Assembly (NCBI RefSeq): GCF_018603515.1
Contig: NZ_JACATN010000006.1
Coordinates: forward strand, 1 to 64,000
Source of the DNA: Zobellia barbeyronii
GTDB taxonomy: Bacteria > Bacteroidota > Bacteroidia > Flavobacteriales > Flavobacteriaceae
Direction of reading: 5' to 3'
DNA length: 64,000 nucleotides
Below are positions 18,601 to 26,054 of this stretch, piece by piece (positions within the stretch are counted from its first letter, which is position 1; every line of letters starts with the position of its first letter). Under the pieces are notes generated by a model. The model was given only the letters and a program-made list of their open reading frames with translations, did not search any database and was not told where the DNA came from. The translations under genes and the position numbers were made by a program.

Positions 18601-20384
18601 GATGTAATACTACACGTTGTCCTAAAAGTAAAAATCTCGCTCCAATCACTGAATCCGTCTGCAGCACCACAATTTCCTCGTACGTAAACATCATATGTTG
18701 TAGCTTGTTCTAAACCACTTAAAGTATATGGGTTTGAAGTGACATTTGTGATAGTTCCTGTACCCTGTTGAAAACCAGTTACACCATATTCAATTTCCCA
18801 ACTTTCAGCAGGGGTAGTTGAATTGTTGTCTTGCCATAATAAATTGACACTTGAATCATCAACTAAGGAAAGATTAACTGCGGTTGGTGTTATACACGTA
18901 TTACTAGAATATTCAAAGTCATCAAAATATAGTTCTTGGTTTCCATTAGTTGTGCCTTGCTTAATTCCAACATATTCATTAGTGCCGTAATAATCACTGA
19001 AATCAACAGTATAACGTGTCCAAGCTCTATCTTGTTCAGCAAGATCAGTAATGGCCTGAAAAGGTACAAAAGTGCTTTGATCATTAGGGTCTGAGAGAGT
19101 ACCAACCATAATTTCCTTTAACCGGCCTGAAGATCCTGTATATTTTTCTTTAACCCAAAAACTCACCTTCTTATAATTATCAAAATCAAGTAATCTTGGA
19201 CTTACTAAAATAATATGATCGGCAACGTCATCATTGTAAACATCGTGTGACGGAACGTTCCACATTAATAAAGTGTTTGGTTCACTATGGGCCGTTTCAT
19301 TGGTTGTAGTTTCGTGATTATCAATTGACAAATATCTGTGATGATCCCAGAAAATAAGATCTACCTGAGGTATTATAGCTGTCCAGCAATTATCTACAAA
19401 GCCTTTGCTGTATGAATCAAAATTTTCAGTGTATCCAATTGACACTCCATAACAGGATGTTTTAAAAGAAGTTTTTACTGACCATTCACTTTTCATTACT
19501 CCACAGACAGACCGTACGTAAAACTCATACGTGGTATCATCATTAGACAGATTGCTTAAAATAGCTTCTGTGCTATTTACTACTATTTGTGTTCCGGTTC
19601 CTAACGCAAATCCTTGAAGGCCATATTCAATCTCATAAGAATTTGAAGTTGAATATTCATATGTCTCCCATTCAATGCTTGCTGTGTTATAGGTGGTTTC
19701 TGTAGTTTTAGGGTATAAAGGTTCTGTGCAGTTGGGTATTTGCTCATATTGAAAATCTTCTAGAAACATGTTATCTTCAAAACCACCATCTTCGTGTTTC
19801 AAGGCAATATATTGATCTGTTCCCGTAAAATTTTCTAAGTAGATAGTATGTTCTTTCCAATCAAATGTTTTTCTATTAGAATCTTTAAAAACGGCTATCT
19901 CTTTTGCCGGTATAGTGTCTAGAGGGGAAAAAGTACTTTGGTCATTTGGGTTTGACATTGTGCCGACCACAACATTAGAACTGCTAAACGATTTATTATA
20001 GCCTGAAGAAGGTTTTCCTACAAGCTTAAATCGTACTCTTTTGGTATTATCTAAGTCTATTATTCTTGGAGTTACAAAATAGTTGTTATAATAAGTACCG
20101 TTTGATTGTTGATTAGCGAACCTAAAAAACTGATTTCCCGTAATTGGTTTTAAATCGTGATAAACCAATTCTCCCCAGCTCTTAGAACGAGAGAAACGAT
20201 ATTCCTCTAATATTTCAATTTTGGTAAATATGTTCGGATTTTCAATAATTGCTGTCCAGCATGGATTGAGCACACTCCCTGATTCAAAAGATTCCAAATA
20301 TGGTGCTTGTACATCCGTACACTGTGCATTTGAAAAATAAGAACTGGTCAGAACTAAAAAAAGAAAGATGACAAGCTTTTTCAT
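12612..20384 (-). CDS. Giant T9SS-secreted multidomain protein
   Basis: This encodes 2590 residues. A signal peptide (1-20) is followed by four alternating blocks of an adhesin-like jelly-roll ('FESGSVLNPCWTAI' type) and Fn3 domains to about residue 1050. Then come a Bacteroidota surface-protein domain near 1225-1320 and a calcium-type 'DMDGDGIKDIEDSLPNDPCLP' segment. Next is a first set of FG-GAP-like propeller repeats (about 1360-1720), a second 'DTDGDGVADSEDNYPNNPC' linker, a second propeller set (about 1795-2180) and SprB-like repeats with Cys (to about 2350). It ends in an Ig-like domain and a type A sorting domain ('VSIFPNPVEKGD...HKIIKK'). It is probably an exported adhesin or cell-surface protein; the ligand is unknown. 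No enzyme domain was found. Confidence 0.88.
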   Translation of the reverse strand: MKKLVIFLFLVLTSSYFSNAQCTDVQAPYLESFESGSVLNPCWTAIIENPNIFTKIEILEEYRFSRSKSWGELVYHDLKPITGNQFFRFANQQSNGTYYNNYFVTPRIIDLDNTKRVRFKLVGKPSSGYNKSFSSSNVVVGTMSNPNDQSTFSPLDTIPAKEIAVFKDSNRKTFDWKEHTIYLENFTGTDQYIALKHEDGGFEDNMFLEDFQYEQIPNCTEPLYPKTTETTYNTASIEWETYEYSTSNSYEIEYGLQGFALGTGTQIVVNSTEAILSNLSNDDTTYEFYVRSVCGVMKSEWSVKTSFKTSCYGVSIGYTENFDSYSKGFVDNCWTAIIPQVDLIFWDHHRYLSIDNHETTTNETAHSEPNTLLMWNVPSHDVYNDDVADHIILVSPRLLDFDNYKKVSFWVKEKYTGSSGRLKEIMVGTLSDPNDQSTFVPFQAITDLAEQDRAWTRYTVDFSDYYGTNEYVGIKQGTTNGNQELYFDDFEYSSNTCITPTAVNLSLVDDSSVNLLWQDNNSTTPAESWEIEYGVTGFQQGTGTITNVTSNPYTLSGLEQATTYDVYVRGNCGAADGFSDWSEIFTFRTTCSITSGYFQGFENQDNNGFDDSDCWTFNGHKNFADVVIEPYEDEMTTVNSLAAHNNQVSTLLVTPFLADMDQNKIIKFKLRDDFAPQGVITGLVVGTMSNPLDEASFIPYQTIPYTEINSTLFTEFLVDFASYTGSDNYIAFRAENSLQQADYLHFDDFQYIDKSTNCISPYQITKEEPTATEVQINWKTYDSSYSGYELEIGLENFTKGSGNVYNTSDLGFKFSGLEPNTYYHYYIRTECSSGSYSDWSGPFKFRTLNDVTLSLPWIENFDSLPELGWELLPNGFTGYTDDKWISHNGQYLDYGHAMYPHHSSTGSNYIYMDSDYPSWLITPSFNLEKDKKYMFLYDYINTAVVEDIELYCGLGKNISDMQTLLDVEYTYPYSGLPDPYHYTVTSILEPSVSAEHTFGIYIEDDTSQQQSNNVLDRAKVSFDRFQLIDNIAVPISENLMEDLQGESLNNVGFDLAENALLQIRNDNKDKREFLMHSKNENAWVSGERQALFDLNPSYISEISYKMDITYGSKSKFKFKWRQRGESYYRILINDQQLGYVGSGTPNYEFNKNIDLEAYVGQLVDIKIQVINSNDRSYIRNPVNGHYFSDFEFIIAEPLPLTTPAALSICDDGADGVEIFDLTTVETELLEGYNRNYITVSYYLTELDSKTKSNAVDPLFFENTSSPQIIYVLAERSTDGARGTAMITVELKDEAECISDMDGDGIKDIEDSLPNDPCLPLQNKDYTGYDALNIVWQNNDCDGDTISNGDEVTAGTNPYFNESLYTDSTYPDAFGEQRIETNDGGARAIATNGTTVVAGIRNATGSKVEIYTKNASGVWEKNQELTSPKTTGTTRFGQTLALSENTLIVSQPYDDENLPDTVFIYQKDANETWVETQQIEASSFFLYDGFGSALAVSGNTMVIAANGIAPSGAVYVFEKNMSNVWVETAELYPSDDLFEGGFGESVAVSGNQIIIGASGNDATGAFIFEKQNNSTWQEIQKLSAPDGQNYTYARDVAITENRIIIGDVAYTEDVYDKGETIVYEKSYNGLWSEVQTLKASNGYKEDYFGDALAMNDNRIVVNMSADQTDTGWLYVYHKSGGEWTETHILTDPEISTLDFGNHVAVAEGLIVATSGDYVHFFEDASIVIDTDGDGVADSEDNYPNNPCLPSQIATYTAYNVDNEIWATSDCDNDTVSNGEEVLNGTNPYDAETSVSECGEIVSSDGAASDYFGKVLAMSDDGNILAVSAYYDDDQGDNSGSVYIFSKTAAGAWEETQKLNASDGSEDDNFGFSLTFAGESLAISMYQQNNRTGAVYIYNKSAAGDWQESQKLLASDSALYKQFGYAIAGTENQIVIGAPNDNENGANAGAAYIFEKGLDGIWMQTKKLVASDVEPYDSFGISVSIATNIVVVGSFYDDDILDNSGAAYVFDNTSNGNWTEVAKLKATDPKTYSGYAVSVANTETDIIVGAASINSNSTDVGAAYVYKKSNDGSWISAEKLTPEDGIAKDKFGLHVAINENRIACGISGDDDNGPSTGSVQLFYKSSNEDWIAYEKLLACGTSGMYAAFGNGLALGKNSLAAGTTLFTANGSAYVFELGDVPIITEPLVVQLIPIASSGCSELGATLEVTATGGMEPYTYAMYDATSNSLIRSGVTNAFENVPMGTYYVQVTDSNSIQERSNSVSITESEAITATVTINDISCESDDNGSISIEASGGIAPLQYSIGDGAFYFQPNFENLTSGNYDITVQDANGCAFHTSVSIAKETGCSDFNLPVNNFTIETTSESCASSNNGSIVVSALETLDYTATLSDGMVNESKVFKTFTSFKNLEAGSYDVCITVAGEADFEKCFTIQITEPDSLKVDSKTDSTGKLVSLSLKGSSSYFITVNEKEYSTTENEITLPLSEAENNIMVKTDLECQGVFEQTIIATRERVSIFPNPVEKGDVSIFIPSINADQEILITMFSQSAIRVLEQMKKADGRIVKINMDNLPTGVYTIIVTSESQNSTHKIIKK

Positions 20385-20516
20385 AAAATAAAGGAATGTT
20401 GGCTGGTTAGACCGAAGGTTAGATACTATAGTCTGTTTCTAACGTATTTGATTTCTTTATATTTTATGTTAATTCTTGTTTTCGTTATAAGGTTATATTG
20501 CTCCAAAAACCTTTGT

Positions 20517-20524
20517 CAAAGTTA
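20517..20524 (-). promoter_or_regulatory. Probable -7 box for the giant T9SS gene
   Basis: On the minus strand the bases read TAACTTTG, an exact TAnnTTTG box, which would give a leader of roughly 125 bases before the start at 20384. A clear -33 TTG was not found at the standard distance, so support is moderate. Confidence 0.4.
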
Positions 20525-20660
20525 ATGATCTATACTTAGTCAGTATTTTTGTAACATTTTAAAAGATGACCTTATCATATGGAGTAAGAAGTATTAAAAT
20601 TACCTTATAATAGTGTTCATTAGATACCAACGAAGAAACATGTAATATCCATAAAAAAGA

Positions 20661-20835
20661 TGGGCTTAGAGCATAATCAAAAGGTTTGTGTATTTTTATA
20701 AAGTTGTAAAACATTTGGGTTTTATGTTAAATAAGAAAAATTAGACCAAAATTTAAAATTTTGACAAGAGCACACCAGAATGAGAATTGCTTCGCTGCTC
20801 CTACACTGCTCATAAGTTGAGCGTTAAACCAACTC
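20661..20835. repeat. Cassette spacer repeat R3
   Basis: It holds the shared core GTTTGTGTATTTTTATAA (20684-20701), continued by AAGTTGTAAAACATTTGGG, which matches R4 almost base for base. The right half differs from R1/R2: it contains GCTTCGCTGCTCC and ends in TTGAGCGTTAAACC, where GTTAAAC fits the attC R' consensus GTTRRRY. TTGAG and CTCAA flank that end as a short inverted repeat. It lies directly before the hydrolase lipoprotein gene. Confidence 0.7.
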
Positions 20836-20847
20836 AAAAAAAATACC

Positions 20848-21789
20848 ATGAAACATATATGCGTATTTCTGTTTCTAGCTCTCCTTTTAGGATGTAGTAG
20901 TTCTGAACCTGAAACAGATATTGACAATCAAGAACAAGTTTCAGTTGGTGAGTTTATTGACGATTGGACCTATAATGTAAATCCAACAAGCACATCAAAT
21001 TTTGATATTGCCGCATTTAGGTTGTGGGTTCCTGAAAACACTTCAAATTTGAAAGCCATTTTAGTTCTGGCAAGTAGTTCCAATAGTAATGCTCTAGGCT
21101 TAGCGGACTCTGAAGAATGGCAGGAATATGCAGTTGCTAATAACCTTGCTATTATTTCTGTACATTTAAAATCTTCTAGTACCAGTGGTTACTATGCCGA
21201 GGCTTCTGGCGGTAGTGGAAAAGCTCTTTTAACAGCTTTAGAAAAAATTACGGAACAAAACAATATAAGTACTATAGCAGATTTACCTTTTTTATTGAGA
21301 GGTTACTCTGCAGGAGGGGTTTTTAGTTACTTTTTTTCAGCTTATAAACCAGAACGTGTTATTGCTTTTGCAAATATTAGAGGCGGAGGTTTATCCGTTA
21401 CATCTGATAGTAACAAATTAATACCTGGAATGATGCTTATTGGGGAATTAGATACTCCTTCAAGAAATGAGACAATGAAAAACATGGTGCAACTTAATAG
21501 AAACAACTACGGACTTTGGAGTTATGTAGTAGAACCAAAAAATGACCATTTCGGCAGTCTAAAAAATTCTGATGAATTAATAAAATTATTTTTTAAATCC
21601 GTTTTAGCGCAAAGAGTTTCTGAACTAAATAATGAGCTTTTAACCTTGTCCGAAAATTCTGGTTGGTTAGGAGATAATGTATCAAAGAATTTGTTTTCTT
21701 ATAATGATTATCCTGGGTATAAAAACTTAGCTTCCTGGTTAATAACAGAAGATTTTGCTAACTCTTGGAAAGATTACCAATTGGAGTAA
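20848..21789 (+). CDS. Alpha/beta-hydrolase lipoprotein, cassette gene
   Basis: This encodes 313 residues. The signal peptide has a lipobox (LLLGC), so it is an envelope lipoprotein. The nucleophile elbow is G-Y-S154-A-G-G; a plausible acid lies in 'LIGELDTPSRN' and the catalytic His in 'EPKNDHFGS', so a full Ser-Asp-His triad is present. The oxyanion region would be near 'ILVLASSSNSNA'. It is probably an esterase or related hydrolase; the substrate is unknown. It is flanked by spacer repeats R3 and R4 and is the first plus-strand gene after a long minus-strand run. Confidence 0.75.
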   Translation: MKHICVFLFLALLLGCSSSEPETDIDNQEQVSVGEFIDDWTYNVNPTSTSNFDIAAFRLWVPENTSNLKAILVLASSSNSNALGLADSEEWQEYAVANNLAIISVHLKSSSTSGYYAEASGGSGKALLTALEKITEQNNISTIADLPFLLRGYSAGGVFSYFFSAYKPERVIAFANIRGGGLSVTSDSNKLIPGMMLIGELDTPSRNETMKNMVQLNRNNYGLWSYVVEPKNDHFGSLKNSDELIKLFFKSVLAQRVSELNNELLTLSENSGWLGDNVSKNLFSYNDYPGYKNLASWLITEDFANSWKDYQLE

Positions 21790-21810
21790 TAAAACTAGAG
21801 AAAAATACGA

Positions 21811-21873
21811 GCATCGGGCTTTCCCATAAGGTTTGTGTATTTTTATAAAGTTGTAAAATATTTGGGTTTTTAG
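21811..21873. repeat. Cassette spacer repeat R4
   Basis: GGGCTTTCCCATAAGG leads into the core GTTTGTGTATTTTTATAA (21831-21848) and then AGTTGTAAAATATTTGGG, nearly identical to R3. The hairpin right half is missing; the next gene starts 17 bases later at 21890. It looks like a shortened copy. Confidence 0.7.
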
Positions 21874-21889
21874 CTGAACAAGAAAATTA

Positions 21890-22471
21890 ATGATAAACGA
21901 CTTATTAATAGAGAACATAGATGAAGATGGCCAATTTTCTAAAACACAACAAGAGGAGTTTTGTGCATACTTTCAGCAAAAAACTATAACCAAAAAGACA
22001 TTTCTATTAGAACAAGGTGAGGTCTGTAAATGGGAAGGATTTGTTTTAGATGGGTGTTTTAGAATTTTCACAATAGACAAAAACGGAAACGAGAACACCT
22101 TATACTTTGCTGCTAAAAATTGGTGGCTTATGGATATTGATAGTTTTATGAATCACAAACCATCAGACTTAAACATACAGGCTCTAGAAGATAGCAAAGT
22201 ACTTCTTATCTCTCAAAAAGATAAATTAACCCTATATGAATCAATCCCAATAGCAGAAAAACTCTTTAGGGTTATGTTTCAAAAATCTATAGTTGCATGG
22301 CAGCGTAGGCTTGTAAGAAACCATAGCTTAACGGCAAAAGAGCGATATGCTCATTTTATTGGGAGTTATCCTGAGATTGCTTCTAAGCTTACAGATAGGC
22401 AAACCTCAAGCTATTTAGGTATTACTCATGAGTTTTTGAGTAAGATTAAAAAGCAATTACAAATTCAATAA
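21890..22471 (+). CDS. Crp/Fnr family transcriptional regulator
   Basis: This encodes 193 residues, the short form common in Bacteroidota. Residues about 10-125 form a cyclic-nucleotide-binding-like barrel ('FLLEQGEVCKWEGFVLDGCFRIF'-type, shortened here), followed by a dimer helix. The C-terminal helix-turn-helix is 'LTDRQTSSYLGITHEFLSKIKKQL'-type, reaching the end of the protein. No Cys cluster for oxygen sensing is visible. A perfect palindrome lies 11 bases after its stop, before the HbpS-like gene, suggesting that this protein controls that gene. It lies directly behind spacer R4. Confidence 0.88.
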   Translation: MINDLLIENIDEDGQFSKTQQEEFCAYFQQKTITKKTFLLEQGEVCKWEGFVLDGCFRIFTIDKNGNENTLYFAAKNWWLMDIDSFMNHKPSDLNIQALEDSKVLLISQKDKLTLYESIPIAEKLFRVMFQKSIVAWQRRLVRNHSLTAKERYAHFIGSYPEIASKLTDRQTSSYLGITHEFLSKIKKQLQIQ

Positions 22472-22481
22472 AACTTTCGTT

Positions 22482-22501
22482 TAGTTGAACTTGTTCAACT
22501 A
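22482..22501. promoter_or_regulatory. Perfect 20-bp palindrome, likely operator
   Basis: TAGTTGAAC and GTTCAACTA are exact inverse arms with a TT centre. The site sits between the Crp-type regulator and the HbpS-like gene, 53 bases before the latter's ATG. Spacing and symmetry fit a dimeric Crp/Fnr-type site. It has no T run, so a terminator is less likely. Confidence 0.6.
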
Positions 22502-22553
22502 TTTTCTCGCCCTAGTTTATAATTTTTGCACAATAAAATTATAAAAGAGAATT

Positions 22554-23045
22554 ATGACTTTACTTACCCAAGTAAAATTTTGCGTTATTGCACTTACTTT
22601 AACGGTACTGCTATCTAACAAGGCAAATGCACAAAGCACTACTGACATAACACATGATGAAGCTTTTAAAGCCTTATTGGCAGCAAAGAAAAAAGCTGAG
22701 GATTCAAACGTATTAGTAAACATTGCCGTAGTAGATGCTGGCGCCAACCTAAAGGCATTTATACGAATGGATGAATCTTTTTTAGGCAGTATTGATGTAG
22801 CCATTAAAAAGGCCAAAACAGCGAGGTACTTTAATATTGATACCGGAGAGCTGGGCGAACTAACACAACCAGGAGGCATTATTTATAACATTGAACATTC
22901 TAATGGAGGTTTAGTAACTTTCCCTGGTGGTATTCCTATCAAGAATAAAGAGGGGAAAATCATAGGGGCCATTGGTGTTAGCGGTGGAACTATAGAAGAG
23001 GACCGGACTATTGCCACCGTAGGAGTAGCATCAATTATAGAATAA
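22554..23045 (+). CDS. GlcG/HbpS family heme-binding-like secreted protein
   Basis: This encodes 163 residues. A signal peptide (1-26, ending in NKANAQ) is followed by the GlcG/HbpS (DUF336) fold: 'ALLAAKKKAEDSNVLVNIAVVDAGANLKAF', quoted in shortened form, then 'GSIDVAIKKAKTA', 'GGLVTFPGGIPI' and 'IGAIGVSGGTIEEDRTIA'. Family members bind heme or act in redox sensing or carbon oxidation; the exact role here is unknown. The signal peptide places it in the periplasm. It is followed after 28 bases by the propeller-Dabb gene, so the two probably form an operon under the upstream Crp-type regulator. Confidence 0.85.
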   Translation: MTLLTQVKFCVIALTLTVLLSNKANAQSTTDITHDEAFKALLAAKKKAEDSNVLVNIAVVDAGANLKAFIRMDESFLGSIDVAIKKAKTARYFNIDTGELGELTQPGGIIYNIEHSNGGLVTFPGGIPIKNKEGKIIGAIGVSGGTIEEDRTIATVGVASIIE

Positions 23046-23073
23046 TTTATTGAATTCAAAGAAGATTAAAATT

Positions 23074-24603
23074 ATGAACAGTATAAAAGGTTTCCTTCTA
23101 ATTAGCATATTATTTTTATCCACAATATGTCTGGCTCAGGTTTCGGATGAACTTATGCTTTACCGAAAAGACTTCAAAAATATATCTGGAAAAAATACAG
23201 TTTCTGTTACCAGTTATGAAAAAAATGGGTCTCATTTTGTTTTTGCCGGAGGTGTAGGAAATATAGATGTGTACAGCTTAGATAAAGAAGGAAAACTAAC
23301 TCCAATAAGCAACCATGAGCTTTATAAAAAGAAAGGTCCTGCTAGAGGAATGGTTGCCGATAATATTAATGGTACAGACTTTCTCTTTGTAGGTAACAAA
23401 CATGGTAATGCAATTGAAACCTTTAAAATATTAGCCAATGGATCGTTGGAACGAGTTTCCTTGGTTGAAGATACAGAAGACACACATCTTGGCACTGCTA
23501 TTACTTTACAAGTAATTCATATGAAAAAAGCTTCATATTTATTTGTTGGTGGCTTAGAAAACACCCCAGGATTAAGTTCTTTTAAAATTGAAGCTGATGG
23601 AAAACTCAACCATGTTCAGTCTATGAAAGATGATGACAAAATACATACGGACGGTATTATAGGCATGTTTACCCACAACATTAAAGGGAAGACCTTTTTA
23701 TATACAGGTGGTTTTCAAGATAATGGCGTAAGCAGTTTTAGAGTTTACGAAAATGGAACGTTTAAGAACATCAATAACATAAGCGATAATACCACTGATA
23801 GATACTTAACTGGAGCGTATCCTGTAACCGGAGTTACTCTGGGAGACCATAGATATGTTATTGTTGGTCACAGACATCATAAGTATTATGACCCCACAAC
23901 AAATTTTATAAAAAGAAAGGATTTTGTTTATCATGGCGATGGGGTAAGTGTTTTTAAAGTCAATAAAAAAGGAGCTTTAGTTCCACACTTTGTTTTAAAA
24001 GATGATGAAAATACTAAGCTAGCGGGACAAACTAGAATTGAAGTCGTTTCTACAAATAACAACGAAGCTATTTTAGCTGTGGGCACAAGAGATGACGCCA
24101 GTATTCAATTATGTAAATTAAATGAAGGGGGAATTCTAAGCCCGATAAATTATTTAGAAACAGGTTTTTCTATTTATTACGGCCTAAAATCTCATAAAAT
24201 AGGAGAAGATAATTTTCTTATTGCAGGCTCTAATAGATTCGATTTAAATAAAGTTGCAACCTATAAAATAGCTCCTAAAGTAGATAAAAATGGAAAGATT
24301 TTAAGGCACATTGTAAATCTTAAATATAAAGTAGACGCCACAGAGCAACAAGTTCATGAGGCAGAAGAGGCTTTTGTAAACCTTAAGAATGAAATTCCGG
24401 AAATCACGAATATTGAATGGGGAATAAACGATAGCGAAGAAGGTGCAAGCAAAGGTTTTACACATACGTTCACTATAACGTTCAATAATGAAAATAGTAG
24501 AGAAGTGTACCTATTTCATAAAGCCCATTTGGATTTGGTAAGTAAAGTAGGCCCAATAATAGAAGATGTTTTTGTGATGGATTATTGGACAGCAGCTAAC
24601 TAA
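23074..24603 (+). CDS. Secreted beta-propeller fused to a Dabb domain
   Basis: This encodes 509 residues from ATG 23074, which gives a clean signal peptide (MNSIKGFLLISILFLSTICLAQ, shown in part). A TTG eight codons upstream is less likely. Residues about 30-405 hold recurring blades ('SFKIEADGKLNHVQ', 'SSFRVYENGTFKNI', 'VSVFKVNKKGALVP') typical of lactonase/YncE-like propellers. The last 100 residues ('LRHIVNLKYKVDATEQQV...EDVFVMDYWTAA') match the stress-responsive A/B barrel (Dabb) domain. This combination is unusual. It probably works with the HbpS-like protein in the envelope. Function is unknown. Confidence 0.75.
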   Translation: MNSIKGFLLISILFLSTICLAQVSDELMLYRKDFKNISGKNTVSVTSYEKNGSHFVFAGGVGNIDVYSLDKEGKLTPISNHELYKKKGPARGMVADNINGTDFLFVGNKHGNAIETFKILANGSLERVSLVEDTEDTHLGTAITLQVIHMKKASYLFVGGLENTPGLSSFKIEADGKLNHVQSMKDDDKIHTDGIIGMFTHNIKGKTFLYTGGFQDNGVSSFRVYENGTFKNINNISDNTTDRYLTGAYPVTGVTLGDHRYVIVGHRHHKYYDPTTNFIKRKDFVYHGDGVSVFKVNKKGALVPHFVLKDDENTKLAGQTRIEVVSTNNNEAILAVGTRDDASIQLCKLNEGGILSPINYLETGFSIYYGLKSHKIGEDNFLIAGSNRFDLNKVATYKIAPKVDKNGKILRHIVNLKYKVDATEQQVHEAEEAFVNLKNEIPEITNIEWGINDSEEGASKGFTHTFTITFNNENSREVYLFHKAHLDLVSKVGPIIEDVFVMDYWTAAN

Positions 24604-24660
24604 TCTTAAAGAAAAAACAAACAATTTAAAACTATAATCCACATCAACTTATAAAGAAAA

Positions 24661-24720
24661 CGGACATAAGGCTTAATCAAAAGGTTTGCGTATTTTTATT
24701 CAATCTCAAAATTGAAACAA
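24661..24720. repeat. Cassette spacer repeat R5
   Basis: GGCTTAATCAAAAGG leads into GTTTGCGTATTTTTATT, one base different from the core in R2-R4 before it diverges. The right half is not recognisable. It separates the propeller-Dabb gene from the thioredoxin gene. Confidence 0.6.
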
Positions 24721-24733
24721 AAAAACCGGTCCT

Positions 24734-25993
24734 GTGTTCATTCAAAAACATAATATCTCTACACCCACTACTCCCCATTTACAAGGCCATAGTATTGATT
24801 TAAATACAACTATCCTTTCTATAAGAAAGACTATTTATTTTGTTTTAATAACCTTATTGGCAACATCTTGTAACTCTCCAGCTTATATATCTGGGAAGTT
24901 AGAAGGGGCAAAAAAAGAGGGCGTAAAGATGTATTTGCTCCAACCTGAAAACCTAAGGGATGTAGCGGCATCCTTTTTTGGAAAAGTCATAGACTCTACC
25001 GTAGTGAATCCTGATGGTACATTTGAGTTTCAAAATGTCCCAAATACTAAAGAAGCTGTGTTATTAGAAATAGCCATAGCGCTACCTGGAAAGAACCCTA
25101 ATTATTTACAAACGGACAATCAAACTAAGGCCAACTTCATGCCAATTGTCTGGCAATCCGGTAATCCCCTAAAAATTAGTTCAAAAGTAGATACGTTTCA
25201 AAAAAGCTTCTCCATGGAACAGCCTTCAGAAGTCAATAAAGCACTAGTAGCTTTAAAAGATATTAACCAGAAAGCATACCAATCTTATCTTGCTGGCAAG
25301 CATTGGGAATTAGAAGATGGTAGTCAATTAATGGAAAAAGAACATGCTATCTTACAATACCAAACGGAGCTAATAAATTTTGCGGATAGTACACCGTATC
25401 TTATGCCAGCATTAGTGGCAACACGTTGGGTAAGTACCGCAAATGATTATGAACGGGTGCCAGAATTTTTGGTTCGCCAATGTGATACATGGAAGAAAAA
25501 ACAACCCAATCACCCATGGGTAAAACAACTTTGCAAACTAAGTGAGCCTTCTAACTTGCCAGTTTTAGTAGGCGATGTGTTCCCCGATTTTAAATTGCCT
25601 ATGATTACAAAGGACACATTATCTCTTAAAGCGCAATTAGGAGACAAACTCACTATAATAGACTTATGGGCATCTTGGTGCGCTCCTTGCCGAGTAGAAA
25701 ACCGAGAAATTCTTGGACCAATTTGGGATACTTATCATGATAAAGGTTTACAAATTGTTGCTTATGGCCTAGAAAGTAATGAGCCTGCTTGGAAAGCGGC
25801 TGCAGAACGAGATGGCGCAGATCACTGGCCGCAAGCTTCACATCTGCAAGGCGATGATACCCCTTTCTTAAAAAGGATACGTGTAAAGACCATTCCCGCC
25901 AACTTTATATTGGATGACAATGGAGTGGTTTTGGCTAAAAACGTTCACGGAGAAGCTTTAGTTAATTGGGTGAAAAATTACATGAAAAACTAG
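24734..25993 (+). CDS. TlpA/ResA-type thioredoxin lipoprotein with DUF4369-like N-terminus
   Basis: This encodes 419 residues if started at GTG 24734. That start leaves about 25 odd residues before the signal segment 'KTIYFVLITLLATSC', whose lipobox Cys is residue 46, so the true start is uncertain and may be a rare codon further in. Residues about 50-150 resemble DUF4369. The C-terminal domain is a thioredoxin fold with active site W-C316-A-P-C319 and cis-Pro in 'VKTIPANFIL'. Such proteins reduce disulfides in the periplasm. It lies right after spacer R5 and ends the plus-strand cassette block. Confidence 0.83.
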   Translation: MFIQKHNISTPTTPHLQGHSIDLNTTILSIRKTIYFVLITLLATSCNSPAYISGKLEGAKKEGVKMYLLQPENLRDVAASFFGKVIDSTVVNPDGTFEFQNVPNTKEAVLLEIAIALPGKNPNYLQTDNQTKANFMPIVWQSGNPLKISSKVDTFQKSFSMEQPSEVNKALVALKDINQKAYQSYLAGKHWELEDGSQLMEKEHAILQYQTELINFADSTPYLMPALVATRWVSTANDYERVPEFLVRQCDTWKKKQPNHPWVKQLCKLSEPSNLPVLVGDVFPDFKLPMITKDTLSLKAQLGDKLTIIDLWASWCAPCRVENREILGPIWDTYHDKGLQIVAYGLESNEPAWKAAAERDGADHWPQASHLQGDDTPFLKRIRVKTIPANFILDDNGVVLAKNVHGEALVNWVKNYMKN

Positions 25994-26054
25994 TACCATG
26001 CTGGTATAAAAATTTCTCATATTTCACACAAAGAAGGGTCACTACAGATAGTTA

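Noticed and set aside
10585-20384. Polysaccharide utilisation locus around the GH16 gene
   Set aside because: There is no SusC/SusD pair, sulfatase or regulator in the neighbourhood.
20727-20927. Minus-strand 66-residue reading across spacer R3
   Set aside because: It overlaps the repeat and the start of the lipoprotein gene and shows no protein features.
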